Part shown: one piece after another, positions 9,061 to 19,981 of the stretch
How the letters are laid out: each line of letters begins with the position of its first letter
How positions within the stretch are numbered: the stretch's first letter is position 1
Source: Theocolax elegans
Lineage: Eukaryota; Arthropoda; Insecta; Hymenoptera; Cerocephalidae
NCBI GenBank assembly: GCA_026168455.1
Contig: CM047425.1
Coordinates: 28,062,256-28,126,255, forward strand
Reading direction: 5' to 3'
Length of the DNA stretch: 64,000 nt
Notes under the pieces: generated by a model
Seen by the model: only the letters and a program-made list of their open reading frames with translations
Told to the model about the DNA's origin: nothing
The model's database searches: none
Translations under genes and position numbers: made by a program

Positions 9061-11031
9061 ATCAATATGTACAATTAAAGATATTCTAACAGCGATTAAA
9101 GATGTTGAATACAGCTTGGATAAAAATGATATTAATACAGAAACTGAAAATGAAATTAGGAATATCATTATAAGCAACATAAAATCGATGACAAAGAAGT
9201 TTCCACACATAACATATAATGAACGAGAATTTAAAAAGAATTTGAGTGAAACAAAATTTTTTTAAATAAAACCTCAACATATTTTTTACGCATGCTAACA
9301 AAGATAACCTAACAGTTTGTTTAAATAAAATTGAATATATGGAAAAAATGAACGCCTTAATATTACATAATAATACATACATGTTGTTAAAAAATCCGTT
9401 AAAAAACTACAGTCAGACGTTTATTCAATTTTAAAAGACCTTAATGATAACAAATTCTTAAATAAAGAATACCTTAGAAATGCATTAACCCAAACTAATA
9501 CGACTTTAGCAACAGTATATGGATTGCCAAAAATACGCAAAGATAACTTTTCACTCAGACCAATAATTTTGACAATAAACGGTCCTACACACTATTTAGC
9601 AAACATAATTTATAACGATCTAAAACAAACAATACCAGTTCCAAAGTCACACATAAATATTAGTTTCGATTTAAATATATATATATATATATATATGGGC
9701 TATTTCACGTCAAGTGGTACGATGAAAATTTTAAATCGCTCCAAAATTTGAAAACAGGCTGGAAATATCTTCCAGAAGATAGTAAAAAATTTTTAGGTCT
9801 TAAAAATAATTTGCCTGAGAGTTATTCCACCATGAAAAATGGAAATTTTTCAATTTTTTAGGAAAATTGCTATTTTCAAAGCCATTTATTTCAAAATCTA
9901 TTAATTTTTTTGAAAAAACATAATAAACAACTTATGTTCAAAATAATCTTTAGAACTTATCTATCTGGGTTACAATTCTTAATTTTAAATTCTCGAAGAG
10001 ATAGAACGCCCGAAAATATTAAATATCAAAAAAAGGCGACCACGCCACAATCGATTTTGATCTAACACCGCTTAAAAGATCACATTTTTCGAGAGCTTTC
10101 GAATGGCGGTGGTTAGATTATTTGCCAAGACCGCTGTTGTAAGTTATATTCTAACGGGTCATGTTTTGATATGATTAGACGTTTTTTGTTTACAAACATC
10201 TCAAGTAATGAGGTACTTAGTAGTTTAGATAGAAGTTTTATTCATATTCAAAAAAAATGTAAAATTTCGTTTTACTTAATATTTTACATAATGTTTTCAT
10301 TTAATAATGTTTATTTTAGTTTTAATAATGTCATTTACAAACAAATATTTGGATCGTGAATGGATCTCCTAAATCACCATTATTTGCGAAGTTAGTAATG
10401 AATTATCACAAGGCTCACTGTTTAAAAGAATTACACAATAAACGCAATTGCAAACCCATTTGTTCTTATACATATGTAGATGACACAATTTTATGCATAG
10501 AAAAAAGTCATATAAACACAGTTATCAACATTATTAAACAACCAATTACCCAATAACCCAATTAGTATCATATCACTACCTTATAATAAAAAGTTTTTCA
10601 ATAAATGTTCCCGAATGTTAAGAAAATATGATATTAACAGTATTCTGTTAACTGTAATCATAAACTTGATACCGTCAAAAACCTAGGCGAAGATGAAAAA
10701 TGAAAATGGGATGAGACAACGGTAGTTTACAAGTTACCTTGTATTAAATGCCCGGCTATTTATACTGGAGAGAAAAAACACTGCCTATAAAGGGAATAAA
10801 ATAACAACGGAATAATAAAAATCCAGAAACCATTGTTACTGCACATATTTTAAGTAATGTAAATCACAATTTTAACTGGGACGATGCAAAAATAATAGAT
10901 ATGAAATATTGTTGTAAAAAAGACTCATTTCAGAAATGCTACTTATCAATCATCATAATTCGACGATTAACAGAATAGCAGATACTCAACATTTAAACCA
11001 TCAATATACAAATATTATGAATATAGTTTAG
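9061..11031 (+). pseudogene. Penelope-like element (PLE) RT / GIY-YIG endonuclease, decayed
   Basis: A rightward coding relic in several frames. 9061-9262 reads a helical N-terminal region (IKDILTAIKDVEYSLD). About 9330-9660 contains MEKMNALI and then the PLE signature TVYGLPKIRKDNFSLRPII. 10171-10359 contains LFTNISSNEVLSSLD and FNNVYFSFNNVIYKQIFGS; 10356-10556 contains GSPKSPLFAKLVM and the catalytic YVDD of SYTYVDDTILCI. About 10720-10780 reads VVYKLPCIKCPAIYTGE, the GIY-YIG nuclease start, and up to 11031 the usual PLE tail with AHILSNVNHNFNW and RIADTQHLNHQY. Stops and frame shifts are frequent and a foldback element interrupts the RT. PLEs are retroelements with a GIY-YIG nuclease; this copy is dead. 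Confidence 0.85.
9697..10147. mobile_element. Half copy of foldback element P1 inserted in the PLE reverse transcriptase
   Basis: Begins GGGCTATTTCACGTCAAGTG directly after a (TA)n run and matches the left arms of the palindromic elements at 46460-47388 and 58867-59814 through to their centre. The right arm is missing. PLE coding resumes right after (RRFLFTNISSNEV), so the element lies inside the former RT exon. The TA-rich junction fits the TA-targeting behaviour suggested by the other copies. Confidence 0.8.
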
Positions 11032-11290
11032 AGACAAATGTACACAAACTATGACGTATAGTTTGTAAACACACACCTGCTTTGTTTTTGTATAAATACA
11101 CGTTGATTTCGTGTCAATTGCTATTCGACGAAGCTCACTTGGGCTGTAACATTATATTCAATATTGAGATAAAATTCAATTTTTAATTGACAATATTGTA
11201 AAACCTGATATATATTAATTTATTGTTCAATAAACTCGGCACCTGAAAAAGTCTGCAAACCTGGCAAACGAAAGGTTGTGCGCTTACATA
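11032..11290 (+). other. PLE 3' region with hammerhead-like motif
   Basis: Non-coding tail after the PLE stop. It includes ACCTGAAAAAGTCTGC followed by a CAAACCTGGCAAACGAAAGG segment (about 11241-11275). CTGAAAA...CGAAA resembles the degenerate hammerhead-ribozyme core known from PLE terminal repeats, but the strict CUGANGA core is not complete. An AATAAA polyadenylation-like signal occurs near 11230. Tentative. Confidence 0.35.
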
Positions 11291-12457
11291 AATATATTGC
11301 ATTTATTTATTATTGACCCTTAACAATCCACAATTAACTAATACAAATTATTAACAAACTGAACAATTACTAATTATTACATTTCTTCTCCATTGTGTTT
11401 CCAAACTATTTTTTCAAAACTATACTACTATACAAAATATGGATAAACTTTGATTAAAAATTATTTCTCATAAAACGAAGCTTTAGGTTGAAATGTTGGC
11501 TTTAGACTAAAAAATTGGAAAATTGTTATCCACACATTTTTATTTTAAAATGTTTTTAAAATTTTCTTTTAAATTCAAATCAGAAACTTGATTGGCAATA
11601 AAAATTCTGACTTTATAGGAAACATATGAATTGCTTCATGTAAAGATATTAGGTAGATATAAATAAGCTCTGAAAAGACCAAATTCATACATTACAAATA
11701 TAACAAAAATATAATATTTTGAATTATAAAAAACTACAATAAATTATTGATCAGTGACTTGAAAATCGCATCTAAGCAAAATTTTACTCTAAAATGAAAA
11801 AACTTATTTATTACAAAATAAATCATGGTTGATAACCTCGAAAACCCCCTTTATCCATAATACCAATCAAAATATCTTAGAAATGCAAAATTTCATGTGT
11901 CATACTAGATTTGTCTAATCAGAATAATATTTTCAAACGAAATAAACTTTCAAATCTTTAAATTCAACAAAATGTCATAAAAATTGCAATAAGGTACGTA
12001 AAAATCTCAAAAATTGTAGTTTTTAGGTTATTTCGATTATTTATTCTGATATTTCAAGTCATCTTTGAAGCAAAAATAATATTAATTATATTTATCATGA
12101 TCCTTTTATAAAAAAAGTATTTGTAATGTACAAATTAAATATATTTCACAAAAATTCTATTTATAACAACTATTTTGATATTACAAAGATTTTTCGGTGT
12201 TCAGCCGGCCACATTTTTTTTCTACGAAAGATTTTTTAAAAAATCCGAATGGGTTTAAATTACTTAAGTGTCTTGCCACATTTATACCTACAATAGAATG
12301 TTCATAATACTCTCTCTGTTTTTGTAAGAATTTTGGAAACATGTTATGGTATCTTGTAAATGTATATATAGTACACATGCTAAGTATATTGAAATGTGTA
12401 AAGTTAGTATTTTCATTCTGTATCTTTTTAAAAGTTACTTATTATTTGAAATTTTAG
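11291..12457. other. AT-rich intron-like stretch, no gene seen
   Basis: Very AT-rich sequence with no recognisable transposon protein or terminal repeat. A 65-codon leftward frame at 12181-12378 has no motif I recognise. It directly precedes a splice acceptor for the exon at 12458, so the likeliest reading is intron of that gene. Confidence 0.4.
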
Positions 12458-12665
12458 ATTTGATCGAACGTGTTACCTTGACATTGTTAATACGCCAATA
12501 TGTAACTGTCCTCCAGGATATGAAGGAAAACAATGTGAACGATGTACTGATGGATATTATGGTATTCCTCTACGAGGAGAGGAGTGTGTAATTTACGATC
12601 AATGTAATCGCAGTGGCAGCTTAACAACCCAACTTGATCCGATTACTGGAAGATGTCAGTGTAAA
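12458..12665 (+). CDS. Exon of a laminin-type EGF-repeat protein
   Basis: A 208-bp internal exon bounded by an acceptor (polypyrimidine-poor tttgaaattttag) and a consensus donor (gtaagt at 12666). In the only open phase it reads CNCPPGYEGKQCERCTDGYY, then C-V-I-Y-D-Q-C-N and a GSLTTQLDPITGRCQCK ending. The spacing of Cys residues, the GYYG motif and the GRCQCK ending match laminin-type EGF (LE) modules found in laminin chains, perlecan, agrin and similar extracellular matrix proteins. It covers the second half of one LE repeat and the start of the next. One nucleotide precedes the first full codon, and the exon ends in phase 0. No sibling exon was recognised in the window, so the flanking introns exceed several kilobases and are loaded with transposons. 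Which matrix protein it is cannot be decided. Confidence 0.75.
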
Positions 12666-13039
12666 GTAAGTTGTGCACTCAATAACTACATTTTCTACTT
12701 AACAGATACTATATCTTACGATTGAGTTAAGAAGGAAAGACTATGTGTGGTTCAAGAATTTGCTACGTAAAAGCAAATAGAGTATTCTAGGAAAAAACAC
12801 TTGTTGAACCAAAAATAAGATATTGCATCACTTGTTTTAAATTTTTAAAAATATAAGTCACTAGGAGAGTGTTACACATACGGGAAAAAGGTCTTTACCA
12901 AACTCTAGGAGACTTTTCCGTTATAAAAAAAAGAAAGTTGGTGCAATAAACTCTAACGCTCTTATTTACGATGAATATAAGCAAAAAACGAAAAATTTTG
13001 CCAAAAATACTCTTGACTTTGATTGCTTATAACTCAGGA

Positions 13040-14320
13040 CCCTACTAGCACACAATATTGTGGCAACGTTCTGGCAACGTTGTTTTGACAACGTTACAAC
13101 GTTGTTATAAAAGTTGTTGAAATGTTGGAGTAACGTTGCTACAACGTGGGATATGTCCGCTAAGATTTTTGTAAGTTGCCGCGATAGGCAGAAATAACGT
13201 TGTAACAACGTTTGAGCAACGTTGAAACTGCCTTTTACAAATGTATTTCATATAAAAATTTAAAATATGTCCTGAGCAAGCTAAAAAATACATTTTTAAA
13301 TGCACAAAATTTTAATTAATAAAAGAAAAATAAAAAAAAATATTTCCCACCCGTGAGAATTGAACCTCGGATCTTCCTGTTATTAAATTAACTTTAGGTT
13401 ATTAATTTCGGAGCATATTTTGATAGTAGTTTATAACAAAAAGTTAATTTAATGACAGGAACAACAAAATAGCTCAGTTGGTAGAGAGTAGGAGTGTGCG
13501 GGTAGCCCGACTACCCGACCCGATCGGGTTCGGGTATATTCGTCGGGTTCGGGCGAGTACCCGACATTTTTGGGACCTGAAAATTTGACAGGTAACCCGT
13601 AATTTGCGGGGTACCTGACAATTTCGGGTAGTCCAAATTTTTCGGGTTGACCGAATTTTTTGGGTAGACCCAGTATTTCGGGTATTCCGAATTTTTCGGG
13701 TAGACCCAGTATTTCGGGTATTCCGAATTTTTCGGGTAATCCAAGTATTTCGAGTCCTCGATAAAACTAGATAAATTTCTGCCATGGTTTATTTATTAAT
13801 TTATTTCTTTTAATTTCCTACTATTATATTTCCCTTGTATTTTTTATTAAAAACTTATTATCTTTTTTACATTAAAAGTGAAAGAAATATTAATTAATAT
13901 ATAATTAGAATTGAAACATTGGGATAGCGCGAGAAATATTCGGGCAGTCCGTAACATTCGGGTAGTCCGTAACATTCGGGTAGCTCGAATCATTCGGGTA
14001 GACCGAAATATTTCGGGTAGCCCGAAACATTCTAGCAGACCGAAAAATTTCGGGTCACGTTAAAATCCGAAGCCCGACTGACTCAAACCCGACCCGAACG
14101 GATACACTCGTAGTAGAGAGTAAGCATCCGTTAATTAAAATATTGTGCATTTAAAAATGTATTTTTACGCTTGCCCAGGACATTTTTTAAATTTTTATGT
14201 GAAATACATTTTTAAAAGGCATTTTCAACGTTGCTCAAACGTTGTCACAACGTTATTTCCACCTATCACGGCAACTTACATAAATCTTAGCGGACATATC
14301 CCACGTTGCAGCAACGTTGG
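13040..14320. mobile_element. Long-TIR element P3, copy 1, broken and carrying a hAT MITE
   Basis: Starts CCCTACTAGCACACAATATT and continues with many ACGTTG repeats, matching the complete copy at 14967-15802. Its right arm (from 14113) is cut off near 14320. Inside it sits the hAT-type MITE at 13489-14112. With that removed, the AATAGCTCAGTTGGTAGAGA tRNA-like segment is continuous. The central segment with box-B-like sequence present in copy 2 is missing on the right side. Confidence 0.8.
13489..14112. mobile_element. hAT-type MITE with perfect 8-bp target duplication
   Basis: A 624-bp insertion flanked by GTAGAGAG on both sides (13481-13488 and 14113-14120). The ends are TAGGAGTGTGCGGG and, read from the other side, TACGAGTGTATCCG: short imperfect terminal inverted repeats of the kind seen in hAT elements. 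An 8-bp duplication is the hAT hallmark. The interior is dominated by degenerate GGGTA/CCCGA motifs that create repetitive frames (13474-13785) with no protein meaning. It has no transposase and is therefore non-autonomous. Confidence 0.85.
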
Positions 14321-14490
14321 ATATTCAAACCCTAGATCAACAGAAAGCTGAGATCGACTAGATAATTGAAAAAAGAAGCTTAAATATCTCAGTCTGGTAA
14401 AAAATTATGGTAAAAATAAGAATTAGTCGAAATTTTGTTCTGAAAATTTCATCAAATTTTAATGTTAAAATTTTGTTAAATTTCATCTAA

Positions 14491-14966
14491 TTCTTAATTT
14501 AATTCTATTATATAGACTAGTTGGTAAAATTTGTCATCGAAAGAAAAATTAGTATTATTAAACAAAAATTTTGTACAATCAGTAATTAAATCCAACGGAA
14601 TTTTGCAAAAATTTATATTTGAAATTGCTTATTTTTCCAAGTTGTTTAAGACTAAATTTTCCGGAATGTTAGTGAACAAAGATTTTTAATCCAAAGAGAG
14701 TAATATATGGTCTGTGTCTGAAGTTATATTTTTTAATTTGTTTTGTAATACACAACTATTGTTGATATGAGATAGAGGAGTTTCTAAGATATTTTCAATT
14801 CATCATAGATTATGCCAAATATGAATTAGACTGTTTATTACTGTTTAACGAAATATCTATTTTGTGGAGTTTTGGTAAACCGTAACATTTAGCCAAATAT
14901 GTATTTGTTAACTTTAATTGATTGTTATGATACTTATATTTTTGATTTAAATTCTTTAAGGGGATT
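14491..14966. other. AT-rich spacer between two P3 copies
   Basis: No gene, terminal repeat or motif is seen. It may include a highly diverged right portion of the P2 foldback element, but I could not align it. Confidence 0.35.
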
Positions 14967-15802
14967 CCCTACTAGCACACAACATTGTGGCAACGTTGTG
15001 GCAACGTTGCTTTGAGAACATTACAACGTTGTTATAAAAGTTGTTAAAACGTTGGAGCAACGTTGCTGCAACATGGGATATGTCCGCTAAGATCTTTGTA
15101 AGTTGCCGCGGTAGGTGGAAATAACGTTGTAACAACGTTTAAACAACGTTGAAACTGCCTTTTACAAATGTATTTCATATAAAAATTTAAAATATGTCCT
15201 ATGCAAGCTAAAAAATACATTTTTAAATGCACAAAATTTTAATTAACAAAGAATAATAAAAAAAAAAATTTCCCATCCGCGGGAATAATTAATTAATTCA
15301 GCTCCGAAGGCTAGTTCTCTACCACCTGAGCTATTTTGTTGTTCCTATCATTAAATTAACTTTAGGTTATTTATTTCGGAGCATATTTTGATAGTAGTTT
15401 ATAACCAAAAGTTAATGTAATGACAGGAGCAACAAAATAGCTCAGTTGGTAGAGAGTAAGCATCCGGATCTAAAGATCCTAGGTTCAATTCCCGCGGGAT
15501 GAAAATTTTTTTTTATTTTTTTTTATTAATTGAAATTTTGTGCATTTAAAAATGTATTTTTTCGCTTGCCTAGGAAATTTTTTTAATTTTTATATGAAAT
15601 ACATTTTTAAAAGGCATTTTCAACGTTGCTCAAACGTTGTCACGTTATTTCCACCTATCGCGGCAACTTACATAAATCTTAGCGGACATATCCCACGTTG
15701 TAGCAACGTTGCTCGAACGTTTCAACAACTTTTATAACAACGTTGTAACGTTGTCAAAACAACGTTGCCACAACGTTGCTACAACGTTATGTGCTAGTAG
15801 GG
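14967..15802. mobile_element. Long-TIR element P3, complete copy with tRNA-like centre
   Basis: An 836-bp element with terminal inverted repeats of about 300 bp: it starts CCCTACTAGCACACAACATT and ends with the complement (...GTGCTAGTAGGG). Arms are full of ACGTTG motifs. The central part contains AATAGCTCAGTTGGTAGAGA (A-box-like) followed by AGGTTCAATTCCCGCGGG (B-box-like) at about 15437-15500, and a similar segment in opposite orientation at about 15280-15345. No transposase. No clear target duplication could be seen, so the superfamily is undetermined. Confidence 0.85.
15437..15500 (+). ncRNA. tRNA-like segment with A and B boxes inside element P3
   Basis: ATAGCTCAGTTGGTAGAG is a near-perfect tRNA A-box region; 35 bp on, GGTTCAATTCCC matches a B box. 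The GGATCTAAAGATCC between them forms an anticodon-arm-like hairpin. Acceptor-stem pairing is poor, so it is probably a tRNA-derived module and not a working tRNA. Confidence 0.55.
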
Positions 15803-16240
15803 TTATTTTTAATTTGGTCATTGTGTTTGTATCCGATAAAATATCAAACATTTTTGCATAATAATTGACCTTTTGCATATATAAACAGTAACATTTTCTT
15901 TATCCATCATTTATAAAAATCATATTTGTAATAATATTGCAAAGTTTCGTTTTTATTAAATTTGCTTTTATTCCAATAATTACCTTATATTTAATTTTTT
16001 TATATTCTGTGATCTGAGTTCAATGAAACGTTGTTTGTGTGCAAACCACATTGTGCAAACCACGGTTTGCTAAATGTTAAATATATTTACTTAAGCATGT
16101 CATAAGGAATGGGAAATTACTGGTATTCAACAAAAAGACTCATTTTTTATATGTGCTATTATTATTTTTTTTTATTCCTTTTTTAATTAATTAATAAATT
16201 AAATTAATAAAATATTACTTATGTCGACTGTAGTATAACT

Positions 16241-16399
16241 AAATTAATTAATATTTTTATCGGTCTTACAGTCAATTATATGGGCATAATATAATTATAT
16301 GATATAATTATATAATATAATTATATGGTGATTATAAGTAGGGGCAATCTGACTGCCCATATAATTGACTGTAAGACCGATAAAAATATTAATTAATTT
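16241..16399. mobile_element. 159-bp MITE with about 46-bp terminal inverted repeats
   Basis: The left arm (16241-16286, containing TCGGTCTTACAGTCAATTAT) is repeated in perfect reverse complement at 16354-16399. The interior is an AT-rich hairpin-like (ATATAATT)n segment. The size and perfect arms mark a recently active non-autonomous DNA element. No transposase was recognised in the window. Confidence 0.85.
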
Positions 16400-17060
16400 A
16401 ATAAATTAATACAAAAATCACTACATGTTAAGAAAATAATATGAGAAATCGTAGCTGATCTACTAGCGAGACCATACACGACAGCTTTGACATGTCTACA
16501 TTAGCTAAATGCATGTGTTAGCTAATGTATCTTGAAAGAAAAAATAATTTTTCACATTAAATTATTGTTTTTATGTCGGAATCGAATTGTGCCGTTACAA
16601 CATTATGCTTAATTTCATTGATTAAACTATTCACTTTTTTATAATACACAACTTTTATTTCTTGTTCTGTGGGAAGATACATTAATAGAATTAGACAACT
16701 GATTTATGCCTTTTAAAGCTGTGGCTAATAGTTCTGCTCCACTTTGCATCTATTATTTAATGAGAATCGTTTAAGGTATTATAAGAACTAGGGGGGTACC
16801 CCCTGCTCGCTACTCTCGTCAACCCTCGATTGTGGCTTGAAAATTGTGCATTTGTTATAATTTATAGTATTATAAATTTTATTTTAAAAATAAACTTGCT
16901 TCAAATGGTTGAAAATTGTAGTTTTCGGTAAAAGTGTGAAAATAGAAAATATTCTCTCACAAGTATGTCGAACGATATTATTCGATATCGCACACTGTAT
17001 AGAAAATAAAATATATAACTTCTGTTTATATGTAACAGTAATGTAAAAATATATGCAAAC
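16400..17060. other. AT-rich stretch with small hairpins only
   Basis: No gene seen. There is a short perfect hairpin (ACATTAGCTAA / TTAGCTAATGT near 16498-16530) and a palindromic GGGGGTACCCCC near 16793. Confidence 0.35.
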
Positions 17061-17063
17061 TGG

Positions 17064-18270
17064 ATGGTAGTTTTGAATCACTCTGTATCATCACACATAT
17101 GCTGCCATATCCACATTCACTCACCCACACCAACTCTCACACCCCAACATCTACTTATACCCGTCCCCATTTACCCACCCTCACACATCCACATCAACCC
17201 ATACATACACTTACACCTACCTGCACCCACCCTCACATACCTGCATCAACTTTCAAATCCACATACATATACCTATCCATCCTCATGCACTCAAGTTTCA
17301 CGTTTCACATACACGTCCACCCACGCACGTGTCAAAATTTAGATTTGAAATCTGTATTTGCCTGCAATTCGGGTCAGTCATCCGCTGTATATACAAATCA
17401 TAGAAAGTATACATCCAGGGTAACAAATACATGATTCAAAATGATCACCCTTTATATTCAAATTTTGTCTATAGTTGGTATTTTTGAATAATGCTGCATC
17501 TCACGCACATGCTCACACACCCATATCCAACCATCCACACCTTTCCACACACACCCACCACCCACACTCGCCACTACCCACCGATCGTCATGCACTCACA
17601 TTTCACGTTTCACATGCATATCCACACACACGCACATTCTAGTTTTAACATTTAGAATTCAAATGTGTAGTAGCCTGCAATTCGGGTCCGTTATCCCCTG
17701 TATATAGAAATCCCGTAACGTATATATACCGGATGGCACAAACATCATTCAAAAAGATGGGTATGATTGAACTCTGTATCTCATGCGCATGCTCACACAC
17801 TCATATCCAACCATCCACACTTACCCGCACACATCCACATCAACGAATACATACTCACTTCTACCTACCCGCATCCACCCTCACACACCAACATATACTT
17901 CCAGATACACATACATGCACCTATCCATCCTCAGACACTCAAGTATCACGTTTTACATGCACATCGATCCACGCATAAATCCCATTATATATACATAAAG
18001 GGTGGCATAAACATGATTAAAAAAGATCACCCTGTTTATTAAAATTTTGTCTATAGGGGGCACTTTTGAATCACTCAGTATCTCACACACTCATGTATCA
18101 TGTATTATAGACACATCAAACCACAGACACCCACGCTCGAGTTAAAATTTATAATTCAAATGTTTAATAGCCTGCAATTCGAGTCCAGCGTACACTGATA
18201 CATAAGATCCATTACGCCTACAAGTTGTAAAACATACGATTGAAAAAGACCACACTGTATATTCCAATTT
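17064..18270. repeat. CA-rich degenerate tandem repeat, about four units of 250-380 bp
   Basis: Units recur with the same landmarks in order: TTTGAATCACTC- or TTTTGAATAATG-like start, CTCACACACnCATATCCA, a CACCCACAC-rich tract, GCCTGCAATTCGGGTC, and GATCACCCTnTnTATTC-like end. Landmarks fall near 17370, 17668 and 18170 for the GCCTGCAATTCG motif. The Thr/His/Pro-rich frames over the CA tracts are compositional and not genes. The terminal ATCACCCT... motif might belong to an old mobile element ending. Confidence 0.7.
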
Positions 18271-18930
18271 TACGTCCAGCGGCCACTACCGCAGCTGTTT
18301 GAAAAATATAGATAGAATAGATTTTTTTTAATAAGTCTTATCTGTAACCCACACATTATTGAAAAAACCACCCTGAACCATGAAGATGTAGATGTAGAGT
18401 CTAATGGGACATACTCTCTATTTCGCGACCACCCGTAATAATCACGTGATTACACGTCAAATTTCTGAAACAGCGGCGACGACGAAATTTTTTTTAATAA
18501 TATAGATAGAATAGATAAAGAAATAGAATCAAGTTCGGTGTGTCTTGTATAAATTTTGTAAATTTAAACTTAACATAATCTTGACCCTGAGATGATGGGA
18601 GAAATAGTCTCCGGAATCGTATTCAGTGATCCCAAAAAGGTATGTATATACTGCTAAAACATGTTTGCCATCAATTTTGTAAATTTGACCTTGGAATGAC
18701 CTCGAACCCGAGGTGATGGGGTCAAACGGACCACGGATTCGAATTCAGCTACATAATATACATTTTTCATTTATAAATCTTACTTTGAAAGTTGATACTT
18801 CAGACTCCGTTGACAAAATTACGTTATGGTAAAACGCGATAAAATTTGCTTGCAAAATTATTAACGCAAATATCTACCTTTGTAGCACCTTCTGCACTTA
18901 TTATGCAGAAAAACAAAACAACTTTGAAAT
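18271..18930. other. Non-coding stretch with a two-copy degenerate repeat
   Basis: A segment with AATTTTGTAAATTT and GA(T/C)C(C/T)TGAGATGATGGG-like text near 18550-18610 recurs near 18675-18725 in a diverged form. ATATAGATAGAATAGAT occurs near 18307 and 18503. No gene. Confidence 0.4.
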
Positions 18931-19112
18931 AGTGTATGTAAAGTACGTGTATTTGCAAGTAGGTACACGAAGTTCACTTCTCCTAACTGGTGTTTGCAAA
19001 TCCAATGTAAATCGGTAAAGGAAATATAGCAGTGGATTTGCAAACGTCGGTTTGGAGAAGTGAACTTCATGCACCGTTTTGAGTTCTTCACGCACGTACT
19101 TTACGCATACTA
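18931..19112. mobile_element. Small inverted-repeat element
   Basis: GTGTATGTAAAGTACGTGT at the left end is mirrored by CACGTACTTTACGCATAC at the right. An inner pair GAAGTTCACTTCTCC / GGAGAAGTGAACTTC surrounds a core with a second pair (TTTGCAAATCCA / TGGATTTGCAAA). This nested palindrome of about 180 bp is MITE-like. Frames reading across it on the minus strand are artefacts. Confidence 0.6.
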
Positions 19113-19908
19113 TTACAAAAAAAAAGTATGGAACACGAGCGTGACACTTCACGCCCTTGTTACATAATATACTATTTATTTTTTAATTATATTTTTGTGC
19201 TAAAATTATGAAAGAAGCCAAATGGTCCGTATTTTAAGAATTAACCATACATATTACCTCTACCATTCTGTTAAGTGTTAGTTTGAAACCGATGCTCGAT
19301 TTTAGATAAAAACCAGCTAACAATTCAAATCTGAAATTGACCGCGAAATAAAGGTATGGCGCCGAGCACTTATCAATTTAAATATAAGGACAATTACTCG
19401 AAATGAAATTCAAATACAAAATAGAATTTATTCAAATAAATATTGTCCACCACAAGTTGGTAAAGGGATGACTTCTGGAGGGGGAAGGGGAAATATCACA
19501 AACTAAATATATAGTCAATGAGACTGATAAAGCTAAATCAATTAATTAATCAATTAATTAATCAATTTATTAACGAGTAGAACGCAATCGCGAAAGTGGC
19601 ACTATTTACTTTATTTTCTCTCTTTCTCTCTCTCTTTCGCTCTTATTCTGGTATTAGGTACCCAGTCCGATCACCTGTGTACCGAGTTTTCATGGCTGCA
19701 AGAAGAATTCCTGTAATAAGATTCACACCGCGAATACAGGATTGGCCTGCAATTTAAACGCATTCACGCACACACCGTCAAAACAAGCACAGGCGATGCA
19801 AAACACGTCGCTCTTAATTCAAAAAAATGTTTAATATAATGTTTGCGTATTATTACTAGAAATCCACTTAGCAGACATAAATAGAAATGGTATTATTAAA
19901 AAAAAAAA
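19113..19908. other. Non-coding stretch
   Basis: No gene. Notable only for an ATTAATTAATCAATTAATTA run near 19540 and a pyrimidine-rich tract near 19615-19645. Confidence 0.35.
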
Positions 19909-19981
19909 TTATCCTGATGGGGATGCGAACTCAGAACCGATAGTCAGAGTGCTACGCCTTAGCACGCACAGCTATCCCAAC
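19909..19981 (-). mobile_element. tRNA-derived SINE head
   Basis: On the minus strand TGGGATAGCTGTGCGTGC and CTAAGGCGTAG resemble the A-box and D-arm of a Leu/Ser-type tRNA, and GAGTTCGCATCCCC resembles a B box and T arm at the normal distance. Flanked by a poly-A/T run (19898-19908). Acceptor-stem ends do not pair well, so a SINE or tRNA relic is preferred over a functional tRNA. Confidence 0.5.

Larger units (their letters stand above)
12861..14490. mobile_element. Foldback element P2, interrupted copy
   Basis: 12861-13039 (starting CTAGGAGAGTGTTACACA) matches the left arm of the elements at 39421 and 40905, including the ACGAAAAATTTTGCC and TTTGATTGCTTATAACTC stretches. After the inserted element at 13040-14320 the match resumes (ACAGAAAGCTGAGATC onward) to about 14490. 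The right terminal arm is not recognisable. This is the outermost level of a three-level nest. Confidence 0.7.

Noticed and set aside
13474..13785. Arg/Thr/Asn-rich repetitive ORFs
   Set aside because: Created by degenerate GGGTA units inside the hAT-type MITE.
14967..15802. piggyBac assignment of P3 from its CCCT ends
   Set aside because: The flanks are not TTAA on either side, and no transposase is available to decide.
17064..18042. Five overlapping Thr/His/Pro-rich open frames
   Set aside because: They follow CA-rich tandem repeats, occur in several frames at once and have no domain; compositional artefacts.
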